Source of the DNA: Saprospirales bacterium
GTDB taxonomy: Bacteria; Bacteroidota; Bacteroidia; Chitinophagales; Saprospiraceae
DNA length: 64,000 bases
Assembly: GCA_016711045.1 (NCBI GenBank)
Contig: JADJTT010000002.1
Span: 558,001-622,000, forward strand
Direction of reading: 5' to 3'
In this document: in pieces, positions 43,811-53,363 of the stretch
How the letters are laid out: each line of letters begins with the position of its first letter
Numbering within the stretch: position 1 is the stretch's first letter
The notes under the pieces: generated by a model
What the model was told of the DNA's origin: nothing
The model's input: only the letters and a program-made list of their open reading frames with translations
Databases searched by the model: none
Translations under genes and position numbers: made by a program

Positions 43811-46013
43811 TGTTCAATAGGGATCCGGTCTAGCAAGTATTGATTTTCTTGAATCTCAAGGATCAGGGTATACATACCTGCTGGCAACCCAGGTAATTGG
43901 AGCCAGGTTTGAATGGCGTTTTCGCCCACCACTTTTCTGAGGCATACTTGCCCAGTGCTGTTATAGAGCATTATTTCTCCATCAGCACGAAGGGGAATTG
44001 ACCAGCTCAGGTTAATATGATCCTGGGCGGGGCTAGGCCAGATCCGGAGGCCATCCAGTTTTACTGTTTCCTTTACAGTCGAACCGAATGGCAATAAAAA
44101 ACTTCCTGAGAGAAAGATGCAGCCGTTGGCATCTTCTACTTCAACCTCATACACCCCGCTAAGGGCCGCCTCGGGATTGAAGTTGGAAATGAGTGCTCCG
44201 TCCAGATACCATGTTAATTGATAAGGAGGCATACCCCCTGAAATTTCAAATTCGAGCGTACCATCTGGCGTGGTTGGTCCTGTGGGTAGTTCCCCGCCAA
44301 GCCAAAAGACCTCCATAGGATCGGGCTCCGAAACAATCATTTCCAATAACACTTCACAGCCTCCTGAATCGTAAACCGTTACGGAATAATCCCCCGCTGC
44401 GAGGTCGGTGATCAAGGATCCCGTTTGGCCGGTCGACCACTCATAGGAATAAGGGGCGTGCCCCCCGAGGCTGCCACTTCTATAGCGCCGGATTGCCCCC
44501 CAAAACAAGCTACATCCTGTACCTCCGCCACTTCACTTTCCAGGGCAGCCGCTGCGAAGACCATAAAAGATCCTGTACCGGCGCATCCCGTGCAGGTATT
44601 GGTCACAATCAGGTTGTAGGTGCCTGGAGCCGCAATAACGACTTCATTCCCATTTATTTCAATAATAATACCATCTGTGGTAGTCCATGCATACTCAAAG
44701 CAGGGGCCGAGATCCAGCGTTGATACGACAATTTGCGGGTTTGCGCAAGTAAGGGTATCCGTGGAAGAAATATTGATAGTTGGCACTGCATCATCGGCTA
44801 CGACCAGGGTTGAATCAAAGGAAGTGCAGCCTGTATTGGCATCGACAACTTCTAGCACATACGTACCTGGCTCTCCAGCAGAGGGGTTTAGAAAGCCCGG
44901 ATTAATAATTAGCCCATCTATAGTAGACCAAGAATACGTGATAGTTGGTCCCGTAGAAGATCCGCTTCCATTCAGCACCACTGTCGGCTCGTCGCAAGTG
45001 ATCACCAGATCTGGTCCTGCATTGGCAATAGGCGGGGTTTCCTGTGGTACTACTACCTCTATTACTTTTTCACACCCATTGACATCGGTAACTGAGACGG
45101 AGTAGGCGCCTGCAGAAAGTCCGGTGATGATCGGATTGGAAGAAGGGCCATTACCAGCATTGTAGGTGTAAGGAGCCGTGCCGCCGGCTGCAGAGACCGC
45201 CAATGCGCCGTCGTTGCCATGGCAGCTGGGTTGAGTTGCCTGGCCAAAAGCGACTATAGCCTGGGGCGCTTCGACCGTGAAAGGCCCGGCTGAAATAGAA
45301 CGACCCTGCCCATCTGTAAGCGTACACGAATAATTTCCCGTCGCCAGGTTATTGATATCCTGGGTAGTGGGTCCATTGCTCCAGTTATATGAAATTGTCC
45401 CCACCCCGCCTGTAGTGCTCAGATCGATACTCCCGTTCGACTGGCCCGTGCAGGAAGCATTCGTCACTTCCGCCGCTGCATCCAGGCTACAGCTGCTGAT
45501 CCAGTTGACCAGGGTAGCCAGCGGAGCTGTGCCGACATTATAGACCTTGCGGTCGGGGCAAATAGCATATACGGTCGGAAAAGAAACGATCGCATACGCG
45601 CCGGGCACTGTGCCATCTGGCGCATGGATGACGGGATGAGGCACGCCCGCCACCCAATTACCCACCGACCCCGACCCGCCGTAAAGTGCAGAAGCCGGGG
45701 TAGAGATATCGCCTTCGATCGAAAATACCCTTACCTTATCTGTACCGTTGGGTCCATATTGATTGTACAAATTATTGAGGTGTCCCGCCTGTTTGTAGTT
45801 CCAACAGATACCGCACCAGGTAGCGAAGAAGTCTATATAGACGGTATATCCCTGATCGAGGTAGTCGTAGAGGGTATGAGTCACGCCGTTTTCATCCGTC
45901 AGTGTCCAGTTGGGTGCGGTGCTGCCATTGGGAAGAGGGAGTAAGAGGGTGTTCGCCTGAGTGCGGGGAAGCAGGTATGAAATGAGGAGTAAAAGGACAA
46001 GGAGTTGTTTCAT
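43807..46013 (-). pseudogene. Secreted redoxin/SprB-repeat protein with T9SS type-A sorting domain, split by one frameshift
   Basis: Two overlapping frames: 46013-44412 and 44508-43807. The first begins with a signal peptide (MKQLLVLLLLISYLLPRTQA), then a thioredoxin-like domain with the CGIC active-site pair (IDFFATWCGICWNYK, near residue 78), then SprB-type repeats of the form C.G..GSI....GG...Y.W..G. The second continues with APYSYEWSTGQTG..., and ends with a type-A sorting domain (LRIWPSPAQDHINLSW ... LPAGMYTLILEIQE). The frames join at the C6 run 44461-44466 (plus strand) by adding one base. Total ~735 residues. The shared stop end overlaps the lepA stop by 4 nt. Probably a cell-surface protein; the frameshift may be a sequencing error. 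Confidence 0.8.
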
Positions 46014-46138
46014 GGGATTCGTTTTAATTGGAGGCCATCCTAGCAAGTGTCGGGGTAACTATGTTACCCGGTCTGATCCGAGTAACTTTTTTCATTTAAC
46101 AAGATAAAGTAATTAGGGGAAAATTGCTAAAAGCATAT

Positions 46139-46168
46139 AGTGACCCGGTCACTAGTGACCGGGTCACT
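46139..46168. repeat. REP palindrome 1 (two 15-mers)
   Basis: AGTGACCCGGTCACT followed directly by AGTGACCGGGTCACT, forming a perfect 30-bp palindrome. Same 15-mer as at 46334-46363 and 47033-47062 around the transposase gene. A half unit (TCACTAAGTGACC) lies at 46246-46258. Confidence 0.85.
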
Positions 46169-46316
46169 CAAATTTGTCAATTTCTTTCGTAAATATCTAA
46201 TAATCAAATATTTGCAACTTAGCCTACCTTGTTTTAAATAGGGGATCACTAAGTGACCTAAAAAAGAACATTCGCAATAACTAGGATAACTTGTTAAAAA
46301 ACAGATAGTTATCGCA

Positions 46317-46380
46317 TACTAGTCAAGAGGCCCAGTGACCCGGTCATTAGTGACCGGGTCACTGGGCCTCTTGACTAGTA
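46317..46380. repeat. REP palindrome 2 (64-bp extended)
   Basis: Nearly perfect 64-bp palindrome (one mismatched pair, 46347/46350). Its centre is two copies of the 15-mer unit (46334-46348 and 46349-46363), flanked by TACTAGTCAAGAGGCCC and its reverse complement. It ends 73 nt before the transposase ATG. Confidence 0.85.
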
Positions 46381-46453
46381 AATTTTTTTCCACTATTTTT
46401 ATGAGCTAAGGTCATTTCACCCTGATCGATTCGGCCCCGCAAATTTTTCTCCT

Positions 46454-47023
46454 ATGCATATAGAAGCGGGATTGATTTATCACATTTACAACCAGGGAAA
46501 CAACCGACAAAAAATATTTTATCAAGGCAGGAACTATGAGTATTTCCTTCGGAAGATGGTTAAATATCTCTACCCCTACGCTGATATTCTCTGCTACTGC
46601 CTCATGCCTAACCATTTTCACTGGCTGCTGTATATCAACACCCTTGAGCTCCGGATCAAAAAAGACAAGGTAAGGACAATTAATAACAGCATCGGTATTC
46701 TCCTCCGTTCCTATGCCCGGGCGATCAACAACCAGGAAGGGCAAACGGGCTCCTTGTTCCGGGAAGATACTAAGGCCAAAAACGGAATACTCGAGGGAGT
46801 GATCACTCTCGAAGGACCCAATGCACACCAGTTTTTTAAACACGGCAATGAATATGCGCTGCAATGTTTCCGGTATATTCACCAAAACCCGGTAAAAGCG
46901 GGGCTGGTAGCTAACCCGGAGGATTGGCCCTGGTCTTCTGCATCGGAATATGCTTCTCCCGACAATAGCAAAAATGGTATTTGCAGTGTGAAACTTGGGA
47001 AAAAGCTATTACTTGGCATTTAA
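46454..47023 (+). CDS. REP-associated tyrosine transposase (RAYT, IS200-like Y1 family)
   Basis: A 189-residue single-domain HUH endonuclease. Visible family marks: start LIYHIYNQGNNRQKIF, the metal-binding His-hydrophobic-His in CLMPNHFHWLLY (near residue 55), and a C-terminal helix with the catalytic Tyr in RYIHQNPVKAGLV (near 140), followed by DWPWSSASEY typical of TnpA_REP proteins. Known members cut and join single-stranded REP sequences and act in trans on genomic repeats. Here two long palindromes lie upstream and one tandem pair downstream, all carrying AGTGACCSGGTCACT. No tnpB accompanies it and no full IS ends are seen. Confidence 0.9.
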   Translation: MHIEAGLIYHIYNQGNNRQKIFYQGRNYEYFLRKMVKYLYPYADILCYCLMPNHFHWLLYINTLELRIKKDKVRTINNSIGILLRSYARAINNQEGQTGSLFREDTKAKNGILEGVITLEGPNAHQFFKHGNEYALQCFRYIHQNPVKAGLVANPEDWPWSSASEYASPDNSKNGICSVKLGKKLLLGI

Positions 47024-47032
47024 TAGGTTCTA

Positions 47033-47062
47033 AGTGACCGGGTCACTAGTGACCGGGTCACT
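47033..47062. repeat. REP unit 3 (direct tandem pair)
   Basis: AGTGACCGGGTCACT twice in direct tandem, starting 9 nt after the transposase stop codon. Each 15-mer is palindromic except at the central base. Confidence 0.85.
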
Positions 47063-47119
47063 ATGTTAACACCACCTTTTCATCCTAAGCGATTAAAAAT
47101 GAGCCGTTTGTTTTAGACT

Positions 47120-49564
47120 CTGCGGCCAACCCCTTCACCGGGTGACTTAGTCATCCCCTCACTCACTTTTCTCGCTTTTCTAAGCCCCCTCCTTTTCCTC
47201 ATTCCTCTTACGCTACTGGCTCAACCACAACCACAAATCTTCTCCCGGATTCAAATATCCCTAAGTGAAGACTCCCCGCTCTCCGCACTCGCCGCCCTTG
47301 GACTGGAAGTCGATCATGGCGACTATGCCCCTGGCAAACACTTTATCAGCGATTTTAGCCAGGCGGAGATCGACCTGCTGAGCAGGGATGGCTGGGAGCT
47401 GGAGGTGCTCATTCCCGATGTGGCCAGCTATTATGCTGCCCATGCCTGGGATATCCCTGCAATTTCCAGAAACCTGGATTGTGACAATACCTCCTGGAAT
47501 ACCCCCGCCTGGAATACCCCCACCCACTTTTCCCTCGGGTCTATGGCCGGATATTATACCTATCAGGAAATGCTCGACATCCTCGACCAAATGGCCAGCC
47601 TTTATCCCGATATTTTGACCTTCCGGGATACCGTTCCAGGAGCCCATACCCATAATGGATTTCCGGTGTATTGGATAAAATTATCCGATAACCCCCAAAT
47701 TGATGAAGAAGAACCGGAGGTGCTCTTCACCGCACTTCACCACGCCCGCGAGCCGATGAGCCTCTCGCAATTGATCTATTTTCTGTGGCATATGCTGGAA
47801 GGGTATGGCTCAGACCCCGAAATCACCTACCTCATCAACGAGACCGAACTCTACTTCATTCCCTGCCTGAACCCCGATGGGTATAGATACAATGAATTGA
47901 CCAACCCCTCCGGTGGTGGGCTCTGGCGAAAAAACCGGCGGTACAATGAGGAAGATGGCTCCTATGGGGTTGACTTGAACCGGAACTATGCCTTCGGCTG
48001 GGGTTACGATGATGTCGGTTCCTCCCCGGCACCCGCTTCCTCCACCTACCGCGGCCCGGCCCCGCTATCCGAACCGGAGACGCAGGCAGCAGCCGCGTTT
48101 TGCAAGACCCATAAATTCCAACTGGCGCTCAATTACCACAGCTACGGCAATGTGCTCATCTACCCATGGAGCTATTCAGATACCGAAACAACAGATACCC
48201 TGGCATTCAGAGGTTTTTCCGAAGCGCTGACCCGCGAGAATTTTTACCGGGCCGGCACAGGTACCCAAACCGTTGGGTACGTGGTGAATGGCGACTCAGA
48301 TGATTGGATGTACGGCGAAACGGGAGAAAAACCGGCTATTTTCTCCATGACACCTGAAGTCGGCCCCGGCAACTTTGGGTTCTGGCCCCCGGTAGCGCAA
48401 ATCGAACCACTTTGCCAAGGCACACTCCGGCAAAACCTTACCGCACTGCACCTCCCGCTGGTATATGGACTGGCTACCGACCAAAGCAACTGGGTCTTCA
48501 CTCAATCTGCCGGCGAACTGCCTTTTTCCCTGAAAAGATATGGCCTTCAGGATGGTCCGCTCACCGCTTCGCTCGCAGGCTTAAGCAGTGAGATTCTCTC
48601 CACCTCCAATGCGCAAACATTCGATCTACCCCCCTTCCAATCCGGCAGCGGGAGCTTCCAGTACCTGATCGATCCGGCTACCCCGGCTGGCGCATCGCTG
48701 AATTTCCTGCTCACCGTAAGTAATGGAGTCGTCAGTTGGTCGGACACCTTGCATAAGATCTACCAACCGGGCCCCATGCCCATTTGGACAGACGCCAGCG
48801 AAGAGCCCGCCGTTTGGTCCAATACCGGCAGTTGGGGCTGGACCACCGAACACTTTAAATCGCCCCCCAGAAGCTGGACCGATTCGCCCGCAAGTGCATA
48901 TGCCCCCAACACCTACCAGGAACTGACCTCCGAGCCTTTCCATATCGACACAGCCGAATACGCGTTCCTTTCCTTTTGGGCCCGCTGGGATATCGAGACA
49001 AATTATGACTACGTCCAGTTTCAGGCGCTGAATGCCCTTGGTAATGTGCTGGCGCCGCTCTGCGGCCGGTATACCAATAGCGGGGTCGCCCCTTTCCAAC
49101 CGATCGACGACCCCCTATACGATGGCTTCCAGGGCGATTGGGTCGAAGAGGTTATCGACCTCAGCGACTATATCGGGCAAGTGATCCGCATCCGGGTGGT
49201 GTTAGCTTCCGATCAGGGCGTACAGGGCGATGGTTTTTATATCGACAATATGGAACTTGTGCGGTATCTCGCATCGGAAACCGTGCATACCAATCAGCTA
49301 CCGGTTGACCTAACTCCGGCTTTTACCGTTTCCCCCAATCCTGCTTCCGATAATTTTCAAATCCGGGTACAGGAAAATTTGGAAAAGGACCACTCCCTAA
49401 CGCTGGTCGTAACGGATTTACACGGAAAAAGGTGGCTGACACACCTCCTTTCTTCCCCGTTGGAGAACATATCCGCGAAGGAACTCCCCACCGGGTGGTA
49501 CGGGTGCTTTCTTGTTTCTGATGAAAAGTGGCTGGGTGTACAAAGACTGGTCATCCAACGCTAA
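47120..49564 (+). CDS. Secreted M14 zinc carboxypeptidase with T9SS type-A sorting domain; start codon unclear
   Basis: Exported metallocarboxypeptidase. The open frame from 47117 encodes a signal-peptide-like stretch (FLAFLSPLLFLIPLTLLAQ), a short propeptide, then the M14 domain: zinc ligands in HHAREPMS, substrate residues in NPDGYRYNE, RKNRRY and VDLNRNYAFGWG, and the third zinc His in YHSYGNVLIYPW. A beta-sandwich region follows, and the last ~80 residues are a type-A sorting domain (FTVSPNPASDNFQIRV ... LPTGWYGCFLV). No ATG, GTG or TTG precedes the signal peptide in frame except an ATG at 47099 cut off by TAG at 47114. A GTG at 47405 would lose the export signal. Its stop overlaps the convergent gene by 4 nt. 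Confidence 0.82.
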   Translation: MRPTPSPGDLVIPSLTFLAFLSPLLFLIPLTLLAQPQPQIFSRIQISLSEDSPLSALAALGLEVDHGDYAPGKHFISDFSQAEIDLLSRDGWELEVLIPDVASYYAAHAWDIPAISRNLDCDNTSWNTPAWNTPTHFSLGSMAGYYTYQEMLDILDQMASLYPDILTFRDTVPGAHTHNGFPVYWIKLSDNPQIDEEEPEVLFTALHHAREPMSLSQLIYFLWHMLEGYGSDPEITYLINETELYFIPCLNPDGYRYNELTNPSGGGLWRKNRRYNEEDGSYGVDLNRNYAFGWGYDDVGSSPAPASSTYRGPAPLSEPETQAAAAFCKTHKFQLALNYHSYGNVLIYPWSYSDTETTDTLAFRGFSEALTRENFYRAGTGTQTVGYVVNGDSDDWMYGETGEKPAIFSMTPEVGPGNFGFWPPVAQIEPLCQGTLRQNLTALHLPLVYGLATDQSNWVFTQSAGELPFSLKRYGLQDGPLTASLAGLSSEILSTSNAQTFDLPPFQSGSGSFQYLIDPATPAGASLNFLLTVSNGVVSWSDTLHKIYQPGPMPIWTDASEEPAVWSNTGSWGWTTEHFKSPPRSWTDSPASAYAPNTYQELTSEPFHIDTAEYAFLSFWARWDIETNYDYVQFQALNALGNVLAPLCGRYTNSGVAPFQPIDDPLYDGFQGDWVEEVIDLSDYIGQVIRIRVVLASDQGVQGDGFYIDNMELVRYLASETVHTNQLPVDLTPAFTVSPNPASDNFQIRVQENLEKDHSLTLVVTDLHGKRWLTHLLSSPLENISAKELPTGWYGCFLVSDEKWLGVQRLVIQR

Positions 49565-51438
49565 ACATCCTGTTCATCCAGTTCCTCGAATACGGAATTA
49601 TTGCTTTTATACTCCGGGATAAACTTCTTGAGCAGGGCCACGATCCGGGCATTGTCCTGCGTGTTGAATAGTTCGATCAGTTGCTCCGTGCGTTTTTTTA
49701 CTTCTTCAAAAGGGTACTCCCGAACGCTGGCGATGAGGATCTTGGAGTGGTGGGTCGGCAAAGTGGTCTCCGCGTTATTTAAAATTTCTTCAAAAAGCTT
49801 TTCCCCTGGACGCAGCCCGGTATACACGATGGGAATATCCCGATCGGGCTCCAGTCCGGAAAGACGGATCATGCGCCGGGCCAGGTCCAGTATCCGGATC
49901 GACTGGCCCATATCGAAGACAAAGATCTCTCCCCCCTGCCCCATCGCACCGGCTTCCATCACCAATTGACAGGCTTCAGGGATGGTCATGAAAAACCGGG
50001 TCATATCAGGGTGGGTGATGGTTACCGGGCCACCGGTGGCAATTTGCTTTTTGAAAAGAGGGATCACGGACCCGCTGGATCCCAGCACATTTCCAAAACG
50101 GGTAGTAATAAAGCGGGTTGCCCCCCCCATTTGGCGCACCTGCCGGTCGAGCGATTGGATATAAATCTCGGCCATCCGCTTGCTGGCTCCCATGATGCTG
50201 GATGGGTTGACAGCCTTGTCGGTGCTGACCAGCACTACCTTTTTTACGCCAAATTCCACTGCCAGATCAGCTATCACCTGTGTGCCCTTCACATTGGTCA
50301 GGAGTGCTTCCGATGGGTTGTTTTCCATCATCGGTACGTGTTTATAGGCCGCCGCGTGGTAGACGATATCGGGCTGAAAGTATTCGAAGATCCGGCGCAT
50401 GCGCCCGGTATTACGCACATCCCCTAGTACCACTTCATAATTTTGGAAATGGAAATACCCTTTAAGCTCCAGTTCCAGTTCGTGCAAAGGCGTCTCTCCC
50501 TGGTCGAGCAAAACCAGTTTTTGAGGATGAAAACGAATGATCTGCCTGGCAATTTCACTTCCAATCGATCCTGCCGCGCCGGTCACTAATATAGTTTTTC
50601 CTTTTAATTGCTGCCCGATGTTGGCTTCATCGAGCTGGATCGGGTTCCGTTCCAGTAAATCCTCAATACGGATCTCCCGGATCTGGCGAAAGCTCAATTC
50701 ACCATTGATCCATTTTTCCACCGGAGGCACATGGAGCACTTTTATACCGTGATGCAGGCAAAGCTCCACCACTTCCTGGCGCCGTTGGGGCGGAATGCCC
50801 ATCGTGGAAAAGATCAGCACGTCGGCCTGCGCCGTCACCAATAGCCGGGGCAATTTGGAATATGGATAGATCTCCACACCCAATAGTCTTTTCTTATGGA
50901 GCAGGGCATCGTCGTCCACAAATGCACCCACACTGTAATTCCCCCCCAATTCGCGGTCCAACACTTGTTTGACCATCACGCCGCCGCCACCGGCGCCATA
51001 GATGATGACGCGTTTTCGCTCCTGATTGCGGTACGTCAATTCCTGATAAAACACTTTGACAAAAGCCCGGTAAGCAGTCATCAGAAAGATGGACAGAAAA
51101 AATTCGATAAACAGGACAGAGTATGGAAGGAAAAAGTAACCTGTTATCCAATACCCCAGCGGGTTCAAGCACAGGGACACAACCAGGGTACCTCCCCCAA
51201 GCGCAATAAAGATTCGCTTGGCGTCCTCCAGTCCGGTGTGAAAGATGATACCTGTATACGTTTTAAAGATCAGGAATCCCAGCAGGCGTATCCCCAGCAG
51301 CATCCCACTTCCCCAGTGTATGAAATGATAGTCAATACTGCCCCATTCAAAGTTAAACCGGAGCAGGTGGGCAGCCAGGATAGCAGAGATCACTATGCCC
51401 AGATCCAAGAGTAATATACTCCAACGAGAGAGGTTCAC
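49561..51438 (-). CDS. CapD/WbpM-like nucleoside-diphosphate-sugar epimerase/dehydratase
   Basis: Membrane-bound polysaccharide biosynthesis enzyme (625 residues), probably a UDP-GlcNAc 4,6-dehydratase. Four N-terminal membrane segments (residues ~8-140), a first Rossmann-like domain (VIIYGAGGGGVMVKQVL near 145) and a C-terminal SDR domain with TGAAGSIGSEIARQI near 290, YHAAAYKHVPMMENNP, and the family's SSIMGASKR in place of the usual YxxxK. TTRFGNVLGSSGSVIPLFKKQI is typical. Last gene of the minus-strand run iscS-iscU-iscA-GT9-this; 48 nt behind the GT9 gene. Likely acts in capsule, O-antigen or glycoprotein sugar synthesis. Confidence 0.9.
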   Translation of the reverse strand: MNLSRWSILLLDLGIVISAILAAHLLRFNFEWGSIDYHFIHWGSGMLLGIRLLGFLIFKTYTGIIFHTGLEDAKRIFIALGGGTLVVSLCLNPLGYWITGYFFLPYSVLFIEFFLSIFLMTAYRAFVKVFYQELTYRNQERKRVIIYGAGGGGVMVKQVLDRELGGNYSVGAFVDDDALLHKKRLLGVEIYPYSKLPRLLVTAQADVLIFSTMGIPPQRRQEVVELCLHHGIKVLHVPPVEKWINGELSFRQIREIRIEDLLERNPIQLDEANIGQQLKGKTILVTGAAGSIGSEIARQIIRFHPQKLVLLDQGETPLHELELELKGYFHFQNYEVVLGDVRNTGRMRRIFEYFQPDIVYHAAAYKHVPMMENNPSEALLTNVKGTQVIADLAVEFGVKKVVLVSTDKAVNPSSIMGASKRMAEIYIQSLDRQVRQMGGATRFITTRFGNVLGSSGSVIPLFKKQIATGGPVTITHPDMTRFFMTIPEACQLVMEAGAMGQGGEIFVFDMGQSIRILDLARRMIRLSGLEPDRDIPIVYTGLRPGEKLFEEILNNAETTLPTHHSKILIASVREYPFEEVKKRTEQLIELFNTQDNARIVALLKKFIPEYKSNNSVFEELDEQDV

Positions 51439-51486
51439 CTCTAATATCTTTTATAAATGGAGTAAAGGTAGGAAAAGACCGGAATA

Positions 51487-52485
51487 CTAGACTGACTCCA
51501 ACGGGTGAAGCAATTTATTCTCGTCGATCTCTGCACAGTGAAAATGCCCTTCCGGACACGCCCGCTTACCGTGCAGTCCGCAGGGGCGACAAGCCAGGGA
51601 CAAGTCTGTTTCCACTACCCAGGCACGATCGGACAACGGGCCAAACCCAAAGGCGGGTATGGTGGAGCAAAACACCGCTACCACAGGGGCATTCATGGCG
51701 GATGCCATGTGCAGAGGCGCTGAATCGTTGACATAATTCATCCGGGCGCCTCCCATCCAGGCGGCGGAGGCCAAAAAACTGAGTTCACCGGCCTTATTCT
51801 CTACCTTCGGATTTGTAGTAGCTTTCCGGATTTGCGCACAAGCTTCCCGGTCGGAAGGCCCTCCCAGCAAAAAGACGTGCAGATTAGGAGGAAATTGATC
51901 GATCAGTTTCGCCCACCGCTCTGCCGGCCATTGTTTGGTATACCACACCGAAGTCGGAGCCAGGCATACATAACTTCCCGGAGGGGGAGCCGATGTGGTA
52001 TCTTCCGGATGAGGATAGAGCTTGGGTTTCCCCACCGCTTCTTTCATCCAGGGAGATAGCAGGGATAAATTGCGAGATACCTCGTGCACAGGCTGAACTG
52101 CCGAACCGATGGGATGAGGAAAACGATGGGAGAAGAAAAGGGAAAGAGGGTTTTTATTGAAGCCCACACGATTGGGGGCGCCCGAAAAGGCCGTCAGGAA
52201 ACCGGTGGCCAGAAAGCGCTGGAGGTTGATCACCAGCTCGTAGCGCTCCGACCGGATTTGTCGCCACAATTTCCACAACCCACTGTATTTGCGGTGTTTT
52301 TTGTCCCAGATCAGTACGTTTGACAAAAGGGGATGCCCCTTTAGTAGCCCTTCATTTCCCTTTCGAAGCAGAAAATCGATTTGGGCTTCGGGAAAACGGG
52401 CATACAACTGCTCAACTACCGCCGTGGCTAAGATGACATCGCCGATGAACGCCGTTTGAAGGACCAGGATTTTGCGTATGGACAT
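51487..52485 (-). CDS. Glycosyltransferase family 9 (heptosyltransferase-like)
   Basis: A 332-residue GT-B enzyme resembling LPS heptosyltransferases: N-terminal ILVLQTAFIGDVILATAVVEQL, the central SVWYTKQWPAERWAKLIDQF (nucleotide-sugar region, near 190), and YVNDSAPLHMASAMNAPVVAVF (near 265), the D-S-x-x-x-H motif of the family. A late CRPCGLHGKRACPEGHFHCAEI carries four Cys, common in this group. With hldD at 32 kb it suggests heptose in the LPS core. It starts 11 nt behind iscA. The acceptor cannot be read from sequence. Confidence 0.9.
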   Translation of the reverse strand: MSIRKILVLQTAFIGDVILATAVVEQLYARFPEAQIDFLLRKGNEGLLKGHPLLSNVLIWDKKHRKYSGLWKLWRQIRSERYELVINLQRFLATGFLTAFSGAPNRVGFNKNPLSLFFSHRFPHPIGSAVQPVHEVSRNLSLLSPWMKEAVGKPKLYPHPEDTTSAPPPGSYVCLAPTSVWYTKQWPAERWAKLIDQFPPNLHVFLLGGPSDREACAQIRKATTNPKVENKAGELSFLASAAWMGGARMNYVNDSAPLHMASAMNAPVVAVFCSTIPAFGFGPLSDRAWVVETDLSLACRPCGLHGKRACPEGHFHCAEIDENKLLHPLESV

Positions 52486-52496
52486 TCCATCCGCTT

Positions 52497-52823
52497 TTAT
52501 ACCGCAAAACTCTCCCCACATCCGCAGGTTCGGGCGGCATTGGGATTGTTAAAAAAGAAGCCCTTGCCATTCAGTCCACCGGAAAATTCCAGGGTAGAAT
52601 TGCACAGGTATAAGAAACTGCGCAGGTCAGTAACGACCTTCACACCGTTGTCTTCAAATACCTGATCATTAGGCTGAGATTCATTATCAAAATCCATTTG
52701 ATAACTAAGCCCGGAACACCCGCCACTCGTCACGGAGACTCGGACAAAGAAGTCTTCCCCGAGTTTTTCCGATTGGCGAATTTCAGTGATCTTTTTCTTT
52801 GCGCTTTCTGCTACGAATAACAT
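52497..52823 (-). CDS. iscA: HesB/IscA-family Fe-S assembly protein
   Basis: A-type Fe-S carrier (108 residues) with the three conserved cysteines: one in SGGCSGLSY (near 36) and two in RTCGCGESF at the C-terminus. It transfers clusters to apo-targets after assembly on IscU. Third gene of the iscS-iscU-iscA run, 48 nt behind iscU with a small palindrome between. Confidence 0.93.
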   Translation of the reverse strand: MLFVAESAKKKITEIRQSEKLGEDFFVRVSVTSGGCSGLSYQMDFDNESQPNDQVFEDNGVKVVTDLRSFLYLCNSTLEFSGGLNGKGFFFNNPNAARTCGCGESFAV

Positions 52824-52848
52824 AGTGCTAAAATTTTGACGCCCACGC

Positions 52849-52875
52849 CTAAACGGCAGCGCTACTGCCGTTTAG
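52849..52875 (-). terminator. Hairpin at the iscU stop
   Basis: Perfect 11-bp arms (CTAAACGGCAG/CTGCCGTTTAG) with loop CGCTA; the iscU stop (52872-52874) lies in the right arm. No T-run follows, so it may stabilise or attenuate the message between iscU and iscA. Confidence 0.6.
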
Positions 52876-53294
52876 TGTGCACGTTTCTCTGTATTTGCTT
52901 CCGGCACGACAATGCCGTTTTTCTCCTGATAGTCTTTGATAGCCGCCTTGATAGCGTCTTCGGCCAACACCGAACAGTGGATCTTTACGGGTGGCAAGGC
53001 CAACTCTTCCACGATGGTCATGTTGTCGATCGTCAGGGCTTCGTCGATGCTCTTGCCTTTCAGCCATTCGGTAGCCAGGGAAGAAGAAGCGATGGCAGAG
53101 CCACAGCCAAATGTTTTGAATTTGGCATCCTGGATCATTCCGGTGGCATCATCCACCTCAATTTGAAGCCGCATAACATCCCCACATTCAGGAGCGCCTA
53201 CCAGGCCGGTGCCTACATTCTTCTTGCTCTTGTCGAGCGTACCCACGTTTTTGGGGTTCTTGAAATGTTCGAGTACTTTATCAGAATAAGCCAT
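52872..53294 (-). CDS. iscU: Fe-S cluster scaffold IscU
   Basis: Scaffold on which [2Fe-2S] clusters are built (140 residues). The three ligand cysteines are seen in APECGD (near 37), TFGCGSA (near 64) and KIHCSVL (near 107), and the HscA-recognition motif appears as ALPPVK. The D in ECGD favours the IscU type. Between iscS and iscA. Confidence 0.95.
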   Translation of the reverse strand: MAYSDKVLEHFKNPKNVGTLDKSKKNVGTGLVGAPECGDVMRLQIEVDDATGMIQDAKFKTFGCGSAIASSSLATEWLKGKSIDEALTIDNMTIVEELALPPVKIHCSVLAEDAIKAAIKDYQEKNGIVVPEANTEKRAH

Positions 53295-53363
53295 GACTAA
53301 AGAATTTTATTATGAATGACATTGGGTTCTCAAAAATAATTATTCAACCTTATAAACGATTCA

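Noticed and set aside
46139..47062. The transposase region considered as a complete IS200/IS605 insertion sequence
   Set aside because: No tnpB, no asymmetric left and right end hairpins; the protein is of the REP-associated type and the flanking repeats are palindromic REP units.
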